A program made the translations under genes and the position numbers. Below, one piece after another: positions 16,815-25,058 of a DNA stretch of 64,000 nt. Source of the DNA: Albidovulum aestuarii (lineage in GTDB: Bacteria; Pseudomonadota; Alphaproteobacteria; Rhodobacterales; Rhodobacteraceae). Numbering within the stretch: position 1 is the first letter of the stretch; each line of letters begins with the position of its first letter. Where the stretch lies: NCBI RefSeq assembly GCF_029961185.1, contig NZ_JASBQQ010000004.1, forward strand, positions 124,001-188,000. Direction: 5' to 3'. The notes under the pieces are model-generated. The model saw only the letters and a list, made by a program, of their open reading frames with translations, made no database searches and had not been told where the DNA came from.

Positions 16815-17219
16815 ATGATCGGCCGCCTCAACCACGTTGCCATTGCCGTTCCCGACCTCGATGCCGCCGCCGCGCAATATCGCGATACGCTCGGCGCATC
16901 CGTCGGCGCACCGCAGGACGAGCCGGATCACGGTGTCACCGTCATCTTCATCGAATTGCCGAACACCAAGATCGAGCTGCTGTATCCCCTGGGCGAAAAC
17001 TCCCCCATCGCGGGCTTTCTGGAAAAGAACCCGGCGGGCGGCATCCATCATATCTGTTATGAGGTCGATGACATCCTTGCAGCCCGCGACCGGCTGAAGG
17101 CGCAGGGCGCACGGGTGCTGGGAACCGGGGAGCCGAAGATCGGGGCCCATGGCAAGCCGGTCCTGTTCCTGCATCCGAAGGATTTCAACGGCTGTCTGGT
17201 GGAACTGGAGCAGGTCTGA
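16815..17219 (+). CDS. mce: Methylmalonyl-CoA epimerase
   Basis: The 134-residue VOC-fold enzyme interconverts (R)- and (S)-methylmalonyl-CoA, feeding propionyl-CoA carbon or the ethylmalonyl-CoA pathway into succinyl-CoA. Metal ligands fit LNHVAIAV (His), GGIHHICYEV (His) and the C-terminal GCLVELE (Glu). Length is typical. Its stop overlaps the next start (TGATG), so it is coupled to the DUF1467 gene, a pairing I know from other Rhodobacterales. Confidence 0.93.
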   Translation: MIGRLNHVAIAVPDLDAAAAQYRDTLGASVGAPQDEPDHGVTVIFIELPNTKIELLYPLGENSPIAGFLEKNPAGGIHHICYEVDDILAARDRLKAQGARVLGTGEPKIGAHGKPVLFLHPKDFNGCLVELEQV

Positions 17220-17503
17220 TGAATCTTACCGGCGGGATCGTCCTCTTTGCGGTCATCTGGTTTCTGGTCTTCTTCATCGCCTTGCAGATCCGGCCGAAAA
17301 GCCAGGCCGAGGCGGGCGAGGTGGTGCCGGGCACCCCGGCAGGCGCCCCGGCGCAGGTTCAGATGAAGCGCAAGGTCGTGGCGACGACCATGGTCGCCGT
17401 CATCGTCTGGTCGGTGATCGCGAGCGTGGTCCTGTCGGGCGCGGTGACATTGCGCGACATCGACTGGTTCGGGCGGCTGGGTCCCGAGACGACTGCCGAA
17501 TAG
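17219..17503 (+). CDS. DUF1467 membrane protein
   Basis: The 94-residue protein has two transmembrane helices (about residues 5-23 and 55-75) joined by a polar loop with RPKSQAEAGE. It matches DUF1467, a small family found next to mce in alphaproteobacteria. Function is unknown. Translation probably depends on mce through the 1-bp overlap. It converges with the ArsR gene 14 bp away. Confidence 0.85.
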   Translation: MNLTGGIVLFAVIWFLVFFIALQIRPKSQAEAGEVVPGTPAGAPAQVQMKRKVVATTMVAVIVWSVIASVVLSGAVTLRDIDWFGRLGPETTAE

Positions 17504-17517
17504 GCTGCCTGACCGCG

Positions 17518-17877
17518 TCAGCCCTGCTTGCAGAAGAGGTCGTAGAGAACGCCGATGACCTTTTCAGTCCGGGGATCGGACAGCGAATAATAGATCGCCT
17601 TGCCGTCGCGGCGGGCCGATACGAGACCTTCGAGACGCAACCGGGACAACTGCTGGCTGACCGCCGCCTGACGCGAGGAGAGGAGCTGTTCCAGTTCGGT
17701 CACCGATTTCTCGCCGGTTGACAGATAACACAGGATCATCAGCCGGCCTTCATGGGCCAGAGCTTTCAGAAAGCTCGATGCGGCATCGGCACTCGTCACC
17801 ATATCCGAGGGCGTCAGGTCGTGGTGACGATCGGTCTTTTCAGCCGTTCTTATGTGATCGAGTTGGTCCAAGGCCAT
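17518..17877 (-). CDS. ArsR-family persulfide-sensor-type repressor (SqrR/BigR-like)
   Basis: The 119-residue winged HTH protein has the recognition segment SSRQAAVSQQLSRLRLEGLV and the wing RRDGKAIYYSL. Only two cysteines are present: Cys50 (MILCYLS) and Cys116 (LFCKQG). The spacing of 66 equals that of the redox pair in R. capsulatus SqrR and Xylella BigR (from memory), where persulfides form a polysulfide bridge and release DNA. A sensor role for reactive sulfur is likely, but no sulfide oxidation gene is adjacent. ATG 17877. It lies downstream of a flavin reductase gene on the same strand. Confidence 0.85.
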   Translation of the reverse strand: MALDQLDHIRTAEKTDRHHDLTPSDMVTSADAASSFLKALAHEGRLMILCYLSTGEKSVTELEQLLSSRQAAVSQQLSRLRLEGLVSARRDGKAIYYSLSDPRTEKVIGVLYDLFCKQG

Positions 17878-17971
17878 TTCGGTCCTGTATCGTTGGTCGC
17901 CATAAATATAAGCGCCGCTTTATCGCGACGCCAGTCTTTCGCCAAGCTGGCATTCGTTTGTGGCAATATGG

Positions 17972-18005
17972 TGACGTAGGGTCAACAAGGATGACGTAAC
18001 GTCAA
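17972..18005. promoter_or_regulatory. Two TGACGTA-type palindromes, 20 bp apart
   Basis: TGACGTAACGTCA at 17992-18004 is a perfect palindrome centred on one A. A degenerate copy TGACGTAGGGTCA lies at 17972-17984, exactly 20 bp (about two helix turns) away. They sit upstream of the ArsR gene and overlap the end of the flavin reductase gene. They look like a tandem operator, possibly for the ArsR-type repressor itself, although they do not match the ATTC-N8-GAAT pattern I recall for SqrR. Confidence 0.5.
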
Positions 18006-18496
18006 TCGTGGTGCAGGAAGTCGCCGTAGCGTCCGCCCCAGAACAAAAGCGGCTCACCCTCGCGCAGGGCGGCGCGCAGGACCCGGCCGACGATGATCGC
18101 GTGATCGCCGCCTTCATGCATGGCATGGGCGGCGCAGTCGAACCGCGCGAGGCAGCCGGGCAGCAGCGGCAGGCCTTCGGTGGTCTGGCCGAGATCCAGA
18201 CCCTCGAAACTGCCGCCAGCGCGCGAAAACCGCTGGCAGAGGGAAAGCTGGTCGGCGGCAAGGACATGGATGGAAAAATGGGAGGCGGCGGCAAAGGCCG
18301 GGAAGCGCTGCGAATTGCGCGCCGGGCACCAGAGGACGAGCGGCGGGTCGATCGAGACGGAGGTGAAGCTGTTGGCGGTGATCCCGACCGGGCCACGGTC
18401 GCCGAGGGTGGTGACGACGGTCACGCCGGTCGCGTAGCGCCCGAGCGCGGCGCGGAAGTCCTCCGGTCGTCCGGAATCCGGTGTGATATGGTCCAT
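18002..18496 (-). CDS. Flavin reductase-like (FMN-binding) protein
   Basis: The product (about 164 residues) belongs to the HpaC-like flavin reductase family: [37 protein letters not shown] and a closing FWGGRYGDF segment. These proteins reduce FMN or FAD with NAD(P)H for a partner monooxygenase. No monooxygenase lies nearby. The start at 18496 has AGGG 6 bases upstream; an ATG at 18511 would add five residues. It may be co-transcribed with the ArsR gene, whose control site overlaps its 3' end. Confidence 0.88.
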   Translation of the reverse strand: MDHITPDSGRPEDFRAALGRYATGVTVVTTLGDRGPVGITANSFTSVSIDPPLVLWCPARNSQRFPAFAAASHFSIHVLAADQLSLCQRFSRAGGSFEGLDLGQTTEGLPLLPGCLARFDCAAHAMHEGGDHAIIVGRVLRAALREGEPLLFWGGRYGDFLHHD

Positions 18497-18615
18497 GATA
18501 CGCCCTGTCATTTTCGCCGGGGACGGATCACCCGGCGTCGCGGCGACAGGAAAACCACAATCGGGCGTCGGTGACTACCCGTAACCGCCGCGATGGCGGT
18601 CGCCGTCTAGGGAGA

Positions 18616-18765
18616 TCAGGCTTCTTCTTCGCCGGTATCGACCAGCCAGCCACCCGGACCGGCGATGCGATCGGGAAGCGCGAGGATCATGATTTCGCGC
18701 AGAACGAGGCAGGCAAAGAGGCTCGCTGCCACTTCATCGAAAGAAATCTGACTAAGGAAACTCAT
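18616..18765 (-). CDS. 49-residue small protein, unknown
   Basis: The ATG at 18765 is preceded by GGAGAG at ideal spacing, and the product MSFLSQISFDEV... has a hydrophobic centre (about residues 12-28, AASLFACLVLREIMILAL) and an acidic C-terminus (DTGEEEA). It may sit at the membrane. No family is recognised. It is divergent from the DUF475 gene. Confidence 0.5.
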   Translation of the reverse strand: MSFLSQISFDEVAASLFACLVLREIMILALPDRIAGPGGWLVDTGEEEA

Positions 18766-18999
18766 ATTACTCTCCGTTGCCCTTGCCGCCAATCTGCCGG
18801 GCAATGCGGGCACGAATACGGCGCTGCCGGGGCAATTCGCTGCTTTTACGGCGGCAGCGTTTCCTGGCGTCGCACGATCACGTCATGGCGGGGATAATTG
18901 GTGCGGAGGGGCGGCGGGTGGTTGCCCTTTTCCATTGTCATGCCTATGTCGCCACCATCCACGCACTGCAACCCCACGGGGCGGCAAACGGAGCCTCAT

Positions 19000-20043
19000 A
19001 TGGCAAGCACCGCGATCCACTATTTCCGTTGGGCGTTTCTGGTGACCATCCTCGGTCTTGCCGCGGCGTTCTGGCTGGGATGGGGATATAGCGACAATAT
19101 TGGCGGGGCGATCAGCTTTTTCCTGATCGGCGCGGTGCTGGCGGTCCTGGAAATCTCGCTGTCCTTCGACAATGCGATCGTGAACGCCAACAAGTTGAAG
19201 GATATGGATCCGGTCTGGCAGCGTCGCTTCCTGACCTGGGGCATCCTGATCGCGGTCTTCGGCATGCGGATCATTTTTCCCTTGCTGATCGTCGTCGTCG
19301 CTGCCGGGATCGGTCCGGTGGAGGCGGTTAAGCTCGCCGCAGTGCATCCGGATGAATATGCTCGCATCATCGGCGGTGCGCATCTCTCGATTGCCGCGTT
19401 CGGCGGCACCTTCCTGATGATGGTGGCGCTGAACTACTTCATCGACGAGGGCAAGGAGGTGGACTGGATCCGCAGTCTGGAATGCCAACTTCGCCGCTGC
19501 GCCTCGGTTCGCGGGCTGGAGATCGCGCTGGTTCTGGCTATCGTTCTGGTCTTTGCCAGTGTCATGGCCGCTGATGACCGGGCGCGGTTTCTGTTCGCGG
19601 CGATCGGTGGACTTCTGACCTATCTCGCGGTCGAGGTGTTGGGTCATGTGCTCGATGCCCGCCAGCGCACGGTGGGCGTGGCCGCGCAGGGCGGTCTTGG
19701 CGCGTTTCTCTACCTTGAAGTCCTCGACGCGTCCTTCAGCTTCGACGGGGTGATCGGCGCCTTCGCATTGACCCACAATCTGTTTCTGATCGCCATCGGG
19801 CTTGGCATCGGGGCGATGTATGTCCGCTCGATGACGATTATGCTGGTGGAACGCCAGACGCTGGCGCATTTCCGCTATCTGGAGCATGGGGCGTTCTATT
19901 CGATCCTCGTTCTTAGCGTGATCATGTTTGCCCAGACGCTGTGGCATATCCCGGAACTGGTGACGGGGGTTCTGGGATCAGCCTTCATCGGTATCGCGCT
20001 CGTCTCGTCGATCCTTCACAACCGCCGTCAGACCGCGTCCTGA
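19000..20043 (+). CDS. DUF475 integral membrane protein
   Basis: The 347-residue protein has about eight membrane helices and the DUF475 hallmarks: LEISLSFDNAIVNANKL early, and SFDGVIGAFALTHNLFLIAIGLGIGAMYVRS plus RYLEHGAFYSI late. The repeated FD(N/G) acidic motif inside helices is shared with TerC-like proteins and may bind metal ions. TerC relatives act in tellurite resistance or manganese export; the role here is unknown. The start at 19000 follows ACGGAGCC; the frame stays open upstream to 18898. A copy of repeat family A follows the stop. Confidence 0.88.
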   Translation: MASTAIHYFRWAFLVTILGLAAAFWLGWGYSDNIGGAISFFLIGAVLAVLEISLSFDNAIVNANKLKDMDPVWQRRFLTWGILIAVFGMRIIFPLLIVVVAAGIGPVEAVKLAAVHPDEYARIIGGAHLSIAAFGGTFLMMVALNYFIDEGKEVDWIRSLECQLRRCASVRGLEIALVLAIVLVFASVMAADDRARFLFAAIGGLLTYLAVEVLGHVLDARQRTVGVAAQGGLGAFLYLEVLDASFSFDGVIGAFALTHNLFLIAIGLGIGAMYVRSMTIMLVERQTLAHFRYLEHGAFYSILVLSVIMFAQTLWHIPELVTGVLGSAFIGIALVSSILHNRRQTAS

Positions 20044-20088
20044 CGGGCGGGGCCACTTCGGAGGGCATCGAGCCCGCCAAAGTTGCGT

Positions 20089-20122
20089 GCCTCCGGCGGG
20101 CGTATTGCGTCCAAGAAGAAAT
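20089..20122 (+). repeat. 3'-end repeat family A, copy 3
   Basis: The sequence reads GCCTCCGGCGGG, CGTATTGCG, CCAAGAAGAAAT. The first 12 bases equal those of copy 2 and the tail resembles copy 4 (CCAAGCAGAAAT). It lies 45 bp after the DUF475 gene in the same orientation, and abuts the end of the convergent aldolase gene. Confidence 0.65.
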
Positions 20123-20886
20123 CAGGCCCGGAAGGACCGGGCGAGGCTATCGGCGGCGTTGACCAGAAGCGCCATGTCGAGGCCGATCGCGACGAAGCGG
20201 GCACCTTGCGTGACGGCGGTGCGGGCGAAATCAGGGTCGAGCGACAGCAGCCCCGCGGGTTTGCCGATGGCGTTGAGCCGGTCGATGGCTGTCAGGATCG
20301 CCGTGCGCACCTCGGGGTGGCCGGGTTCGCCGAGATGACCCATAGAGGCTGCGAGGTCCGAGGGGCCGATGAAGATCGCATCGACCCCGTCAACGCCTGC
20401 GATCTCTTCCAGCCGCGCCATGGCGACGGCGGTTTCAACCTGCAGGATCAGGCAGATTTCATTATCGGCACGTTTGGCATAGTCGCCGATCCGGCCATAA
20501 CCCGCCGCCCGCATCGTGCCCGCGACGCCGCGCGTGCCTCTTGGCGGATAGCGCACCGCCGCGACGGCGGCCTCCGCCTCGTCCGCCGACTGGATTTGCG
20601 GCAGGATCAGGGTTTGCGCGCCCTGATCGAGATGGCGTTTGATCAACGCGGTGTCATTGACCACGGGGCGGACGATGCAGTCGGTCGGGTGGGGCGCGGC
20701 GGCCTGCAGGAGCGGCAGGATCTGGCTGACCTCGACCGAGGTATGTTCGGTATCAAGCACCATCCAGTCGAAACCCGCGCCCGCCAGCGCCTCTACCGCC
20801 ATCGCGTCGGGGATCGTGGACCAGAGCCCGTAAAGTGTCTCGCCCGCCAGAAGGCGGCGTTTGAAGCGGTTTGGGGCGAGTTCCAT
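20122..20886 (-). CDS. HpaI/GarL-type class II aldolase
   Basis: The 254-residue protein is a metal-dependent pyruvate aldolase of the 4-hydroxy-2-oxoheptanedioate/5-keto-4-deoxyglucarate aldolase family. Family motifs are FDWMVLDTEH, RPVVND, LPQIQSADEAE, ICLILQVETAVA (metal Glu) and DAIFIGPSDLAASMG (metal Asp). It cleaves a 4-hydroxy-2-oxo acid to pyruvate or glyoxylate plus an aldehyde; the true substrate cannot be read from sequence. Its ATG at 20886 overlaps the aroQ stop by 1 bp, so it is coupled to aroQ. Confidence 0.9.
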   Translation of the reverse strand: MELAPNRFKRRLLAGETLYGLWSTIPDAMAVEALAGAGFDWMVLDTEHTSVEVSQILPLLQAAAPHPTDCIVRPVVNDTALIKRHLDQGAQTLILPQIQSADEAEAAVAAVRYPPRGTRGVAGTMRAAGYGRIGDYAKRADNEICLILQVETAVAMARLEEIAGVDGVDAIFIGPSDLAASMGHLGEPGHPEVRTAILTAIDRLNAIGKPAGLLSLDPDFARTAVTQGARFVAIGLDMALLVNAADSLARSFRA

Positions 20887-21323
20887 CAGCCCTTCACCAG
20901 ACGGGCGGCGCGTTCTATGGCAAAGGCATAGCCCTGCACACCCGCCCCGGCGATCACCGCATCGGCGCGGCCCGAGACATAGGAATGATGCCGGAAGGGT
21001 TCGCGCTTGTGGATATTGGAGATGTGAACCTCGATCACTGGCCCTTCGAAGGCCGTGAGTGCGTCGAGGATGGCGACCGAGGTATGGGTGAAGGCGCCGG
21101 GATTTATGACGATCGCCGAGGCTGTGCCGCGCGCACCCTGGATCCAGTCGATCAGCTCGTATTCCCGGTTCGACTGGCGGCACTCGGCCGCGAGCCCGTG
21201 ACCCCTGGCTGTGGCTTGGCAGAGCGCCTCGACATCGGCGAGCGTTTCATGCCCGTAAATCGATGGCTCGCGGGTGCCGAGCAGGTTCAGGTTGGGGCCG
21301 TTGAGAACGAGGATCGGCTGCAT
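20886..21323 (-). CDS. aroQ: 3-Dehydroquinate dehydratase, type II
   Basis: The 145-residue enzyme dehydrates 3-dehydroquinate to 3-dehydroshikimate in the shikimate pathway. Family hallmarks are [18 protein letters not shown] (with the catalytic Arg and Tyr), [30 protein letters not shown] and [18 protein letters not shown]. It forms dodecamers in other species. It is the first gene of a two-gene unit with the HpaI-type aldolase. Confidence 0.96.
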   Translation of the reverse strand: MQPILVLNGPNLNLLGTREPSIYGHETLADVEALCQATARGHGLAAECRQSNREYELIDWIQGARGTASAIVINPGAFTHTSVAILDALTAFEGPVIEVHISNIHKREPFRHHSYVSGRADAVIAGAGVQGYAFAIERAARLVKG

Positions 21324-21439
21324 TTTTCATAGGTCCAGATTAGCGGGCTGCGGCGATCTTGGGCGAAAGCCGGTGCGCCTGCAACGGTCCCGGTGAGCAG
21401 CGGCGGCAGATGTTGCCGAGTTGCCGCCCGGTTCCCAAC

Positions 21440-23326
21440 CTATTCGGCGGCGGTGTCGGTCCGTGCCTCGGCCTCGGCCATCTCCGCGCGGGTCTTCGCA
21501 TGGCGGCTGATGAGGGCGGCCTCAAGCTCGCGGTTCAGTTCCTTGGCGCGGGCGATGTATTCCGGGTTCTTTTCGGTCGGTACGCCCGGTTTCCAGAGAT
21601 CGGCGAGGTCGCGCACGGCGGCGCGGTCGAGCTTGAAGAAGGTCTTTTCCATCTCGCGCGCCTCATATTCCGACAGGCCGACGTTTTCCAGCACGTAGCG
21701 CCCGATCCGGAGTGCGCCGTCGAAATATTCGCGCACGATGTCATCGGCGCCCGCGCGGTTGAGTTCAAAGACATGTTCGCGGTCGCGCGCGCGGGCAATG
21801 ATATGCAGGTCGTCACGCTGGCGGCGGGCATAGGCGACAAGCCGGGTTGCTGCATCGCGGTCGTCGAGGCAGACGACGAGGACGCTGGCCTGTGCCAGTC
21901 CCGCCGCGCGCAGAAGCTCGGGCCGGGTCGGGTCGCCGACATAGCCCTTGAACCCGAATTTCCTGAGAAGCTGGATCACCTTCAGATCGTGATCGAGAAC
22001 CGTGGTATGGAAGCCCGACATCGTCACCATGCGGTTCACGACCTGCCCGAAGCGGCCCACGCCCGCGATAATCACCGGCTGTTGTTCGTCGATTTCATCG
22101 GCCTCATGCGCCTCGCCCTCTTCTTTCATTCGCTTGGCGAGGATGTCGTGCAGGATGAAGAAAAGAGGTGTGAGGAACATCGACAAGGCAATGACCAGCA
22201 GCAGTTCCCCGGCAAGCGCGTTCGGCAGGATGCGCTGTTTGACGGCGAAGGCGGTCAGGACGAAGCCGAATTCACCGGCCTGGGCAAGACCGAGGGTGAA
22301 GAGCCACTGGTTGCGGCCTTTCAATTTGAAGAGCTTGCCGAGGGCGTAGAGCACCACGCCCTTGGCGACCATCAGCGCAAGCGCCAAGCCGACCAACGTG
22401 ACCGGTTTCGACAGGAACGTATCGACGTCGATCCCGGCGCCGACCGTGATGAAGAAAAGCCCGAGCAGGAGGCCCTTGAAGGGCGCGATGTCGGATTCGA
22501 TCTCGTGCTTGAATTCGGAGTTGGCGAGGACGACGCCGGCAAGGAAAGCGCCAAGCGCGGGCGAGAGGCCGACCATCAGCATTAGCGTTGCGATGGTGAC
22601 GACGATCATCAGTGCCAGCGCGGTATTGACCTCGCGCAGGCGCGCGCGGTGGACGAAGCTGTAAAGTGGCCGGATCAGGTAATGCCCGGCAAGGACGACG
22701 GCGGCGACCGCACCGAGGGTCACCAGCGTCACGCCCCAGCCCGGAAGCTGCTGCAGGAAGGGCAGGGTGGCATGGCTTTCGGCGGCCTGCGCCTTCGCCA
22801 GTGCGCGGGCGCCGGGAAGGGCTAGCAGCGGCAGGAAGGCCAGCATCGGGATGACCGCGATATCCTGCATCAGCAGAACGGAAAAGGCGCTGCGCCCGCC
22901 TTGCGTCGGCATCAGGTTCTTTTCCGAAAGCGTCTGCAGCACGATTGCGGTCGACGAGAGCGACAGGATGATCCCGAGCGTCAGCGCGATGCGCCAGCTT
23001 TGCCCCAGCGCAAGCACGCCGAGGGTCACGACGAGCGTGGTGACGACGATCTGCAGACCGCCAAGACCCAGCAGCCGGTCGCGCATGCTCCAGAGTGCGC
23101 GGGGTTCCAGTTCCAGACCGATAAGGAAGAGCATCATCACCACGCCAAACTCGGCAAAGTGCTGAAGGTCCTTGGTTTCTGATCCAACCAGCCCGAAGAC
23201 CGGGCCGATGACGATCCCGGCGACGAGATAGCCCAGCACCGATCCGAGCCCGAGGCGCGAGGCGACCGGCACCGCCAGAACCACGGCGATCAGATAGAGC
23301 GAAGCCTGAAACAGAAAACTTTCCAT
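21440..23326 (-). CDS. CPA2 monovalent cation:proton antiporter (KefB/KefC-like)
   Basis: The 628-residue protein has an N-terminal exchanger domain with about 12 helices (residues 1-385), including the Q-D pair region FSVLLMQDIAVIPML. A Rossmann RCK/TrkA-N domain follows (about residues 400-520), starting VIIAGVGRFGQVVNRM and containing LDHDLKVIQLLRKFGFKGYVGDPTRPELL. It likely extrudes K+ for protons with nucleotide or thiol control. No KefF/KefG ancillary gene is adjacent. It is 6 bp downstream of the Lrp-type gene and probably in one transcript with it. Confidence 0.92.
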   Translation of the reverse strand: MESFLFQASLYLIAVVLAVPVASRLGLGSVLGYLVAGIVIGPVFGLVGSETKDLQHFAEFGVVMMLFLIGLELEPRALWSMRDRLLGLGGLQIVVTTLVVTLGVLALGQSWRIALTLGIILSLSSTAIVLQTLSEKNLMPTQGGRSAFSVLLMQDIAVIPMLAFLPLLALPGARALAKAQAAESHATLPFLQQLPGWGVTLVTLGAVAAVVLAGHYLIRPLYSFVHRARLREVNTALALMIVVTIATLMLMVGLSPALGAFLAGVVLANSEFKHEIESDIAPFKGLLLGLFFITVGAGIDVDTFLSKPVTLVGLALALMVAKGVVLYALGKLFKLKGRNQWLFTLGLAQAGEFGFVLTAFAVKQRILPNALAGELLLVIALSMFLTPLFFILHDILAKRMKEEGEAHEADEIDEQQPVIIAGVGRFGQVVNRMVTMSGFHTTVLDHDLKVIQLLRKFGFKGYVGDPTRPELLRAAGLAQASVLVVCLDDRDAATRLVAYARRQRDDLHIIARARDREHVFELNRAGADDIVREYFDGALRIGRYVLENVGLSEYEAREMEKTFFKLDRAAVRDLADLWKPGVPTEKNPEYIARAKELNRELEAALISRHAKTRAEMAEAEARTDTAAE

Positions 23327-23332
23327 GAAATC

Positions 23333-23806
23333 CTAGGTCGGCAAAGGGGCGTCGGGTTTGAACTGGTCCATCACGATCTGGCTTTGAACACGTGAAACGG
23401 CGGGGTGGGCGAGCAGGACCTGATGGATCAGTCTGTTCAGGCCTGCGAGGTCTTCGCAATAGACCCGGAGGAGATAATCGGCCTCTCCGGTCAGGGTCCA
23501 CGCAGATGTGATCTCGGGCTGGGTCGAGACGAGGCGAGAAAAGGCCGCGGTCGTCTCGGCCCCATGGCGCGCCATCTGGACCTGAACGAAGGCCTGGACG
23601 GCAAGGCCGAGGCGCAGGGGATCGAGCTTGGCCGCATAGCTCTGGATCAGCCCCTCAGCCTCCAGCCGCTGGCGTCTGCGGCCCGCCTGACTTGGCGACA
23701 GGCTCAGTTCCTCGCCAAGTTCCTGCGATGTCAGATGCGCATTGCGTTGCAACGCGGCCAGAAGCCGTGAGTCGGTCTCATCGAGCGTGATGCGTGAATC
23801 TTGCAT
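23333..23806 (-). CDS. Lrp/AsnC-family regulator
   Basis: The 157-residue protein has the Lrp N-terminal HTH (LDETDSRLLAALQRNAHLTSQELGEELSLSPSQAGRRRQRLEAEGLI, split over residues 8-53) and a C-terminal RAM ligand-binding domain (VSTQPEITSAWTLTGEADYLLRVY). It is divergent from hppD across 117 bp, and such Lrp genes often control the neighbouring aromatic amino-acid catabolism gene. It is also upstream of the antiporter gene on the same strand. Confidence 0.92.
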   Translation of the reverse strand: MQDSRITLDETDSRLLAALQRNAHLTSQELGEELSLSPSQAGRRRQRLEAEGLIQSYAAKLDPLRLGLAVQAFVQVQMARHGAETTAAFSRLVSTQPEITSAWTLTGEADYLLRVYCEDLAGLNRLIHQVLLAHPAVSRVQSQIVMDQFKPDAPLPT

Positions 23807-23923
23807 GGTTTGGCCAGTATAGCGCGGAAAACGCGCATATGCACATCAAGTTCTTATTTCATACGCGCAACAGGCGCGTGACAGGTGCGGTAAAATGGTC
23901 ATGAACGCGCACAGGAGTATTTG

Positions 23924-25018
23924 ATGGGCCCTTTTCCCCATTCCGCCCCGAAATCCGTGATTTCGGACCAGAACCCCGCCGGAACCGACGGGTTCGAATT
24001 CGTCGAATTCGCCCATCCCGAACCCGAGGAGCTTAGGCAGCTTTTCGCCCGGATGGGATATGAACTGGTGGGCCGCCACCGGACGAAGGATATCGAGCTT
24101 TGGCAGCAGGGCGACGTCACCTACATCCTGAATGCCGAGCCGGGCAGCTTTGCCGCGCGCTTCGTCGAAGAACACGGGCCCTGCGCGCCCGCGATGGGCT
24201 GGCGGGTGGTCGATGCGAAACACGCCTTCGACCACGCTGTCGCCAACGGCGCGGAGCCCTATGAGGGCGATGACAAGACGATGGATGTGCCCGCGATCCG
24301 GGGCATCGGCGGATCGCTGATCTACTTCATCGACCAGTATTACGAGACCTCGCCCTATAATGAAGAATTCGACTGGCTGTCGAAGTCGAAACCGGAAGGC
24401 GTGGGGTTCTACTATCTCGACCACCTGACCCACAACGTCCACAAGGGTAACATGGACAAGTGGTTCAAGTTCTACGGCGGTCTCTTCAACTTCCGCGAAA
24501 TCCGCTTCTTCGACATTCAGGGCAAATTCACCGGCCTTTACTCACGGGCGCTGACCTCTCCCTGCGGTCGTATCCGCATTCCGATCAACGAGGACCGCGG
24601 GGAGAAGGGCCAGATCGTCGAGTACCTGAAGCGCTATAAGGGCGAGGGCATCCAGCATATCGCGGTCGGGACCGAGGATATCTATGGCGCGACGGATGCG
24701 ATCCATGACCGCGGCCTGCGTTTCATGCCGAAACCGCCGATGAGCTATTACGAGATGAGTCGCGACCGGGTGGTTGGTCATGAAGAACCGCTCGACAAGA
24801 TGGAAAAACACGGCGTTCTGATCGACGGCGAAGGCGTGGTCGATGGCGGCGAGACGCGGATCCTGTTGCAGATCTTCTCGAAGACGGTGATCGGGCCGAT
24901 TTTCTTCGAGTTCATTCAAAGGAAGGGCGATGACGGGTTCGGCGAGGGTAACTTCAAGGCCCTGTTCGAATCCATCGAGGCAGACCAGATCGCGCGGGGT
25001 GTGTTGAAGGCGAGTTAA
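23924..25018 (+). CDS. hppD: 4-Hydroxyphenylpyruvate dioxygenase
   Basis: The 364-residue enzyme converts 4-hydroxyphenylpyruvate to homogentisate in tyrosine breakdown with O2 and Fe(II). The iron ligands are His167 (YLDHLTHNV), His245 (GIQHIAVGT) and Glu329 (IFFEFIQR). The C-terminal GFGEGNFKALFESIE is the usual closing helix. The ATG at 23924 follows AGGAG at 7 bases; a TTG just before it is not needed. No hmgA or fahA gene follows. The divergent Lrp gene is the likely regulator. Confidence 0.96.
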   Translation: MGPFPHSAPKSVISDQNPAGTDGFEFVEFAHPEPEELRQLFARMGYELVGRHRTKDIELWQQGDVTYILNAEPGSFAARFVEEHGPCAPAMGWRVVDAKHAFDHAVANGAEPYEGDDKTMDVPAIRGIGGSLIYFIDQYYETSPYNEEFDWLSKSKPEGVGFYYLDHLTHNVHKGNMDKWFKFYGGLFNFREIRFFDIQGKFTGLYSRALTSPCGRIRIPINEDRGEKGQIVEYLKRYKGEGIQHIAVGTEDIYGATDAIHDRGLRFMPKPPMSYYEMSRDRVVGHEEPLDKMEKHGVLIDGEGVVDGGETRILLQIFSKTVIGPIFFEFIQRKGDDGFGEGNFKALFESIEADQIARGVLKAS

Positions 25019-25058
25019 GGGAGGGGGCGGGGGCAGCGTCCGGCAAGCGACGCGCCCC

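Noticed and set aside
23911-23926. GGAGTATTTG just before the hppD start resembles the core of repeat family A
   Set aside because: It works as the hppD ribosome site, and neither the hairpin zone nor the AAGAAGAAA tail is present.
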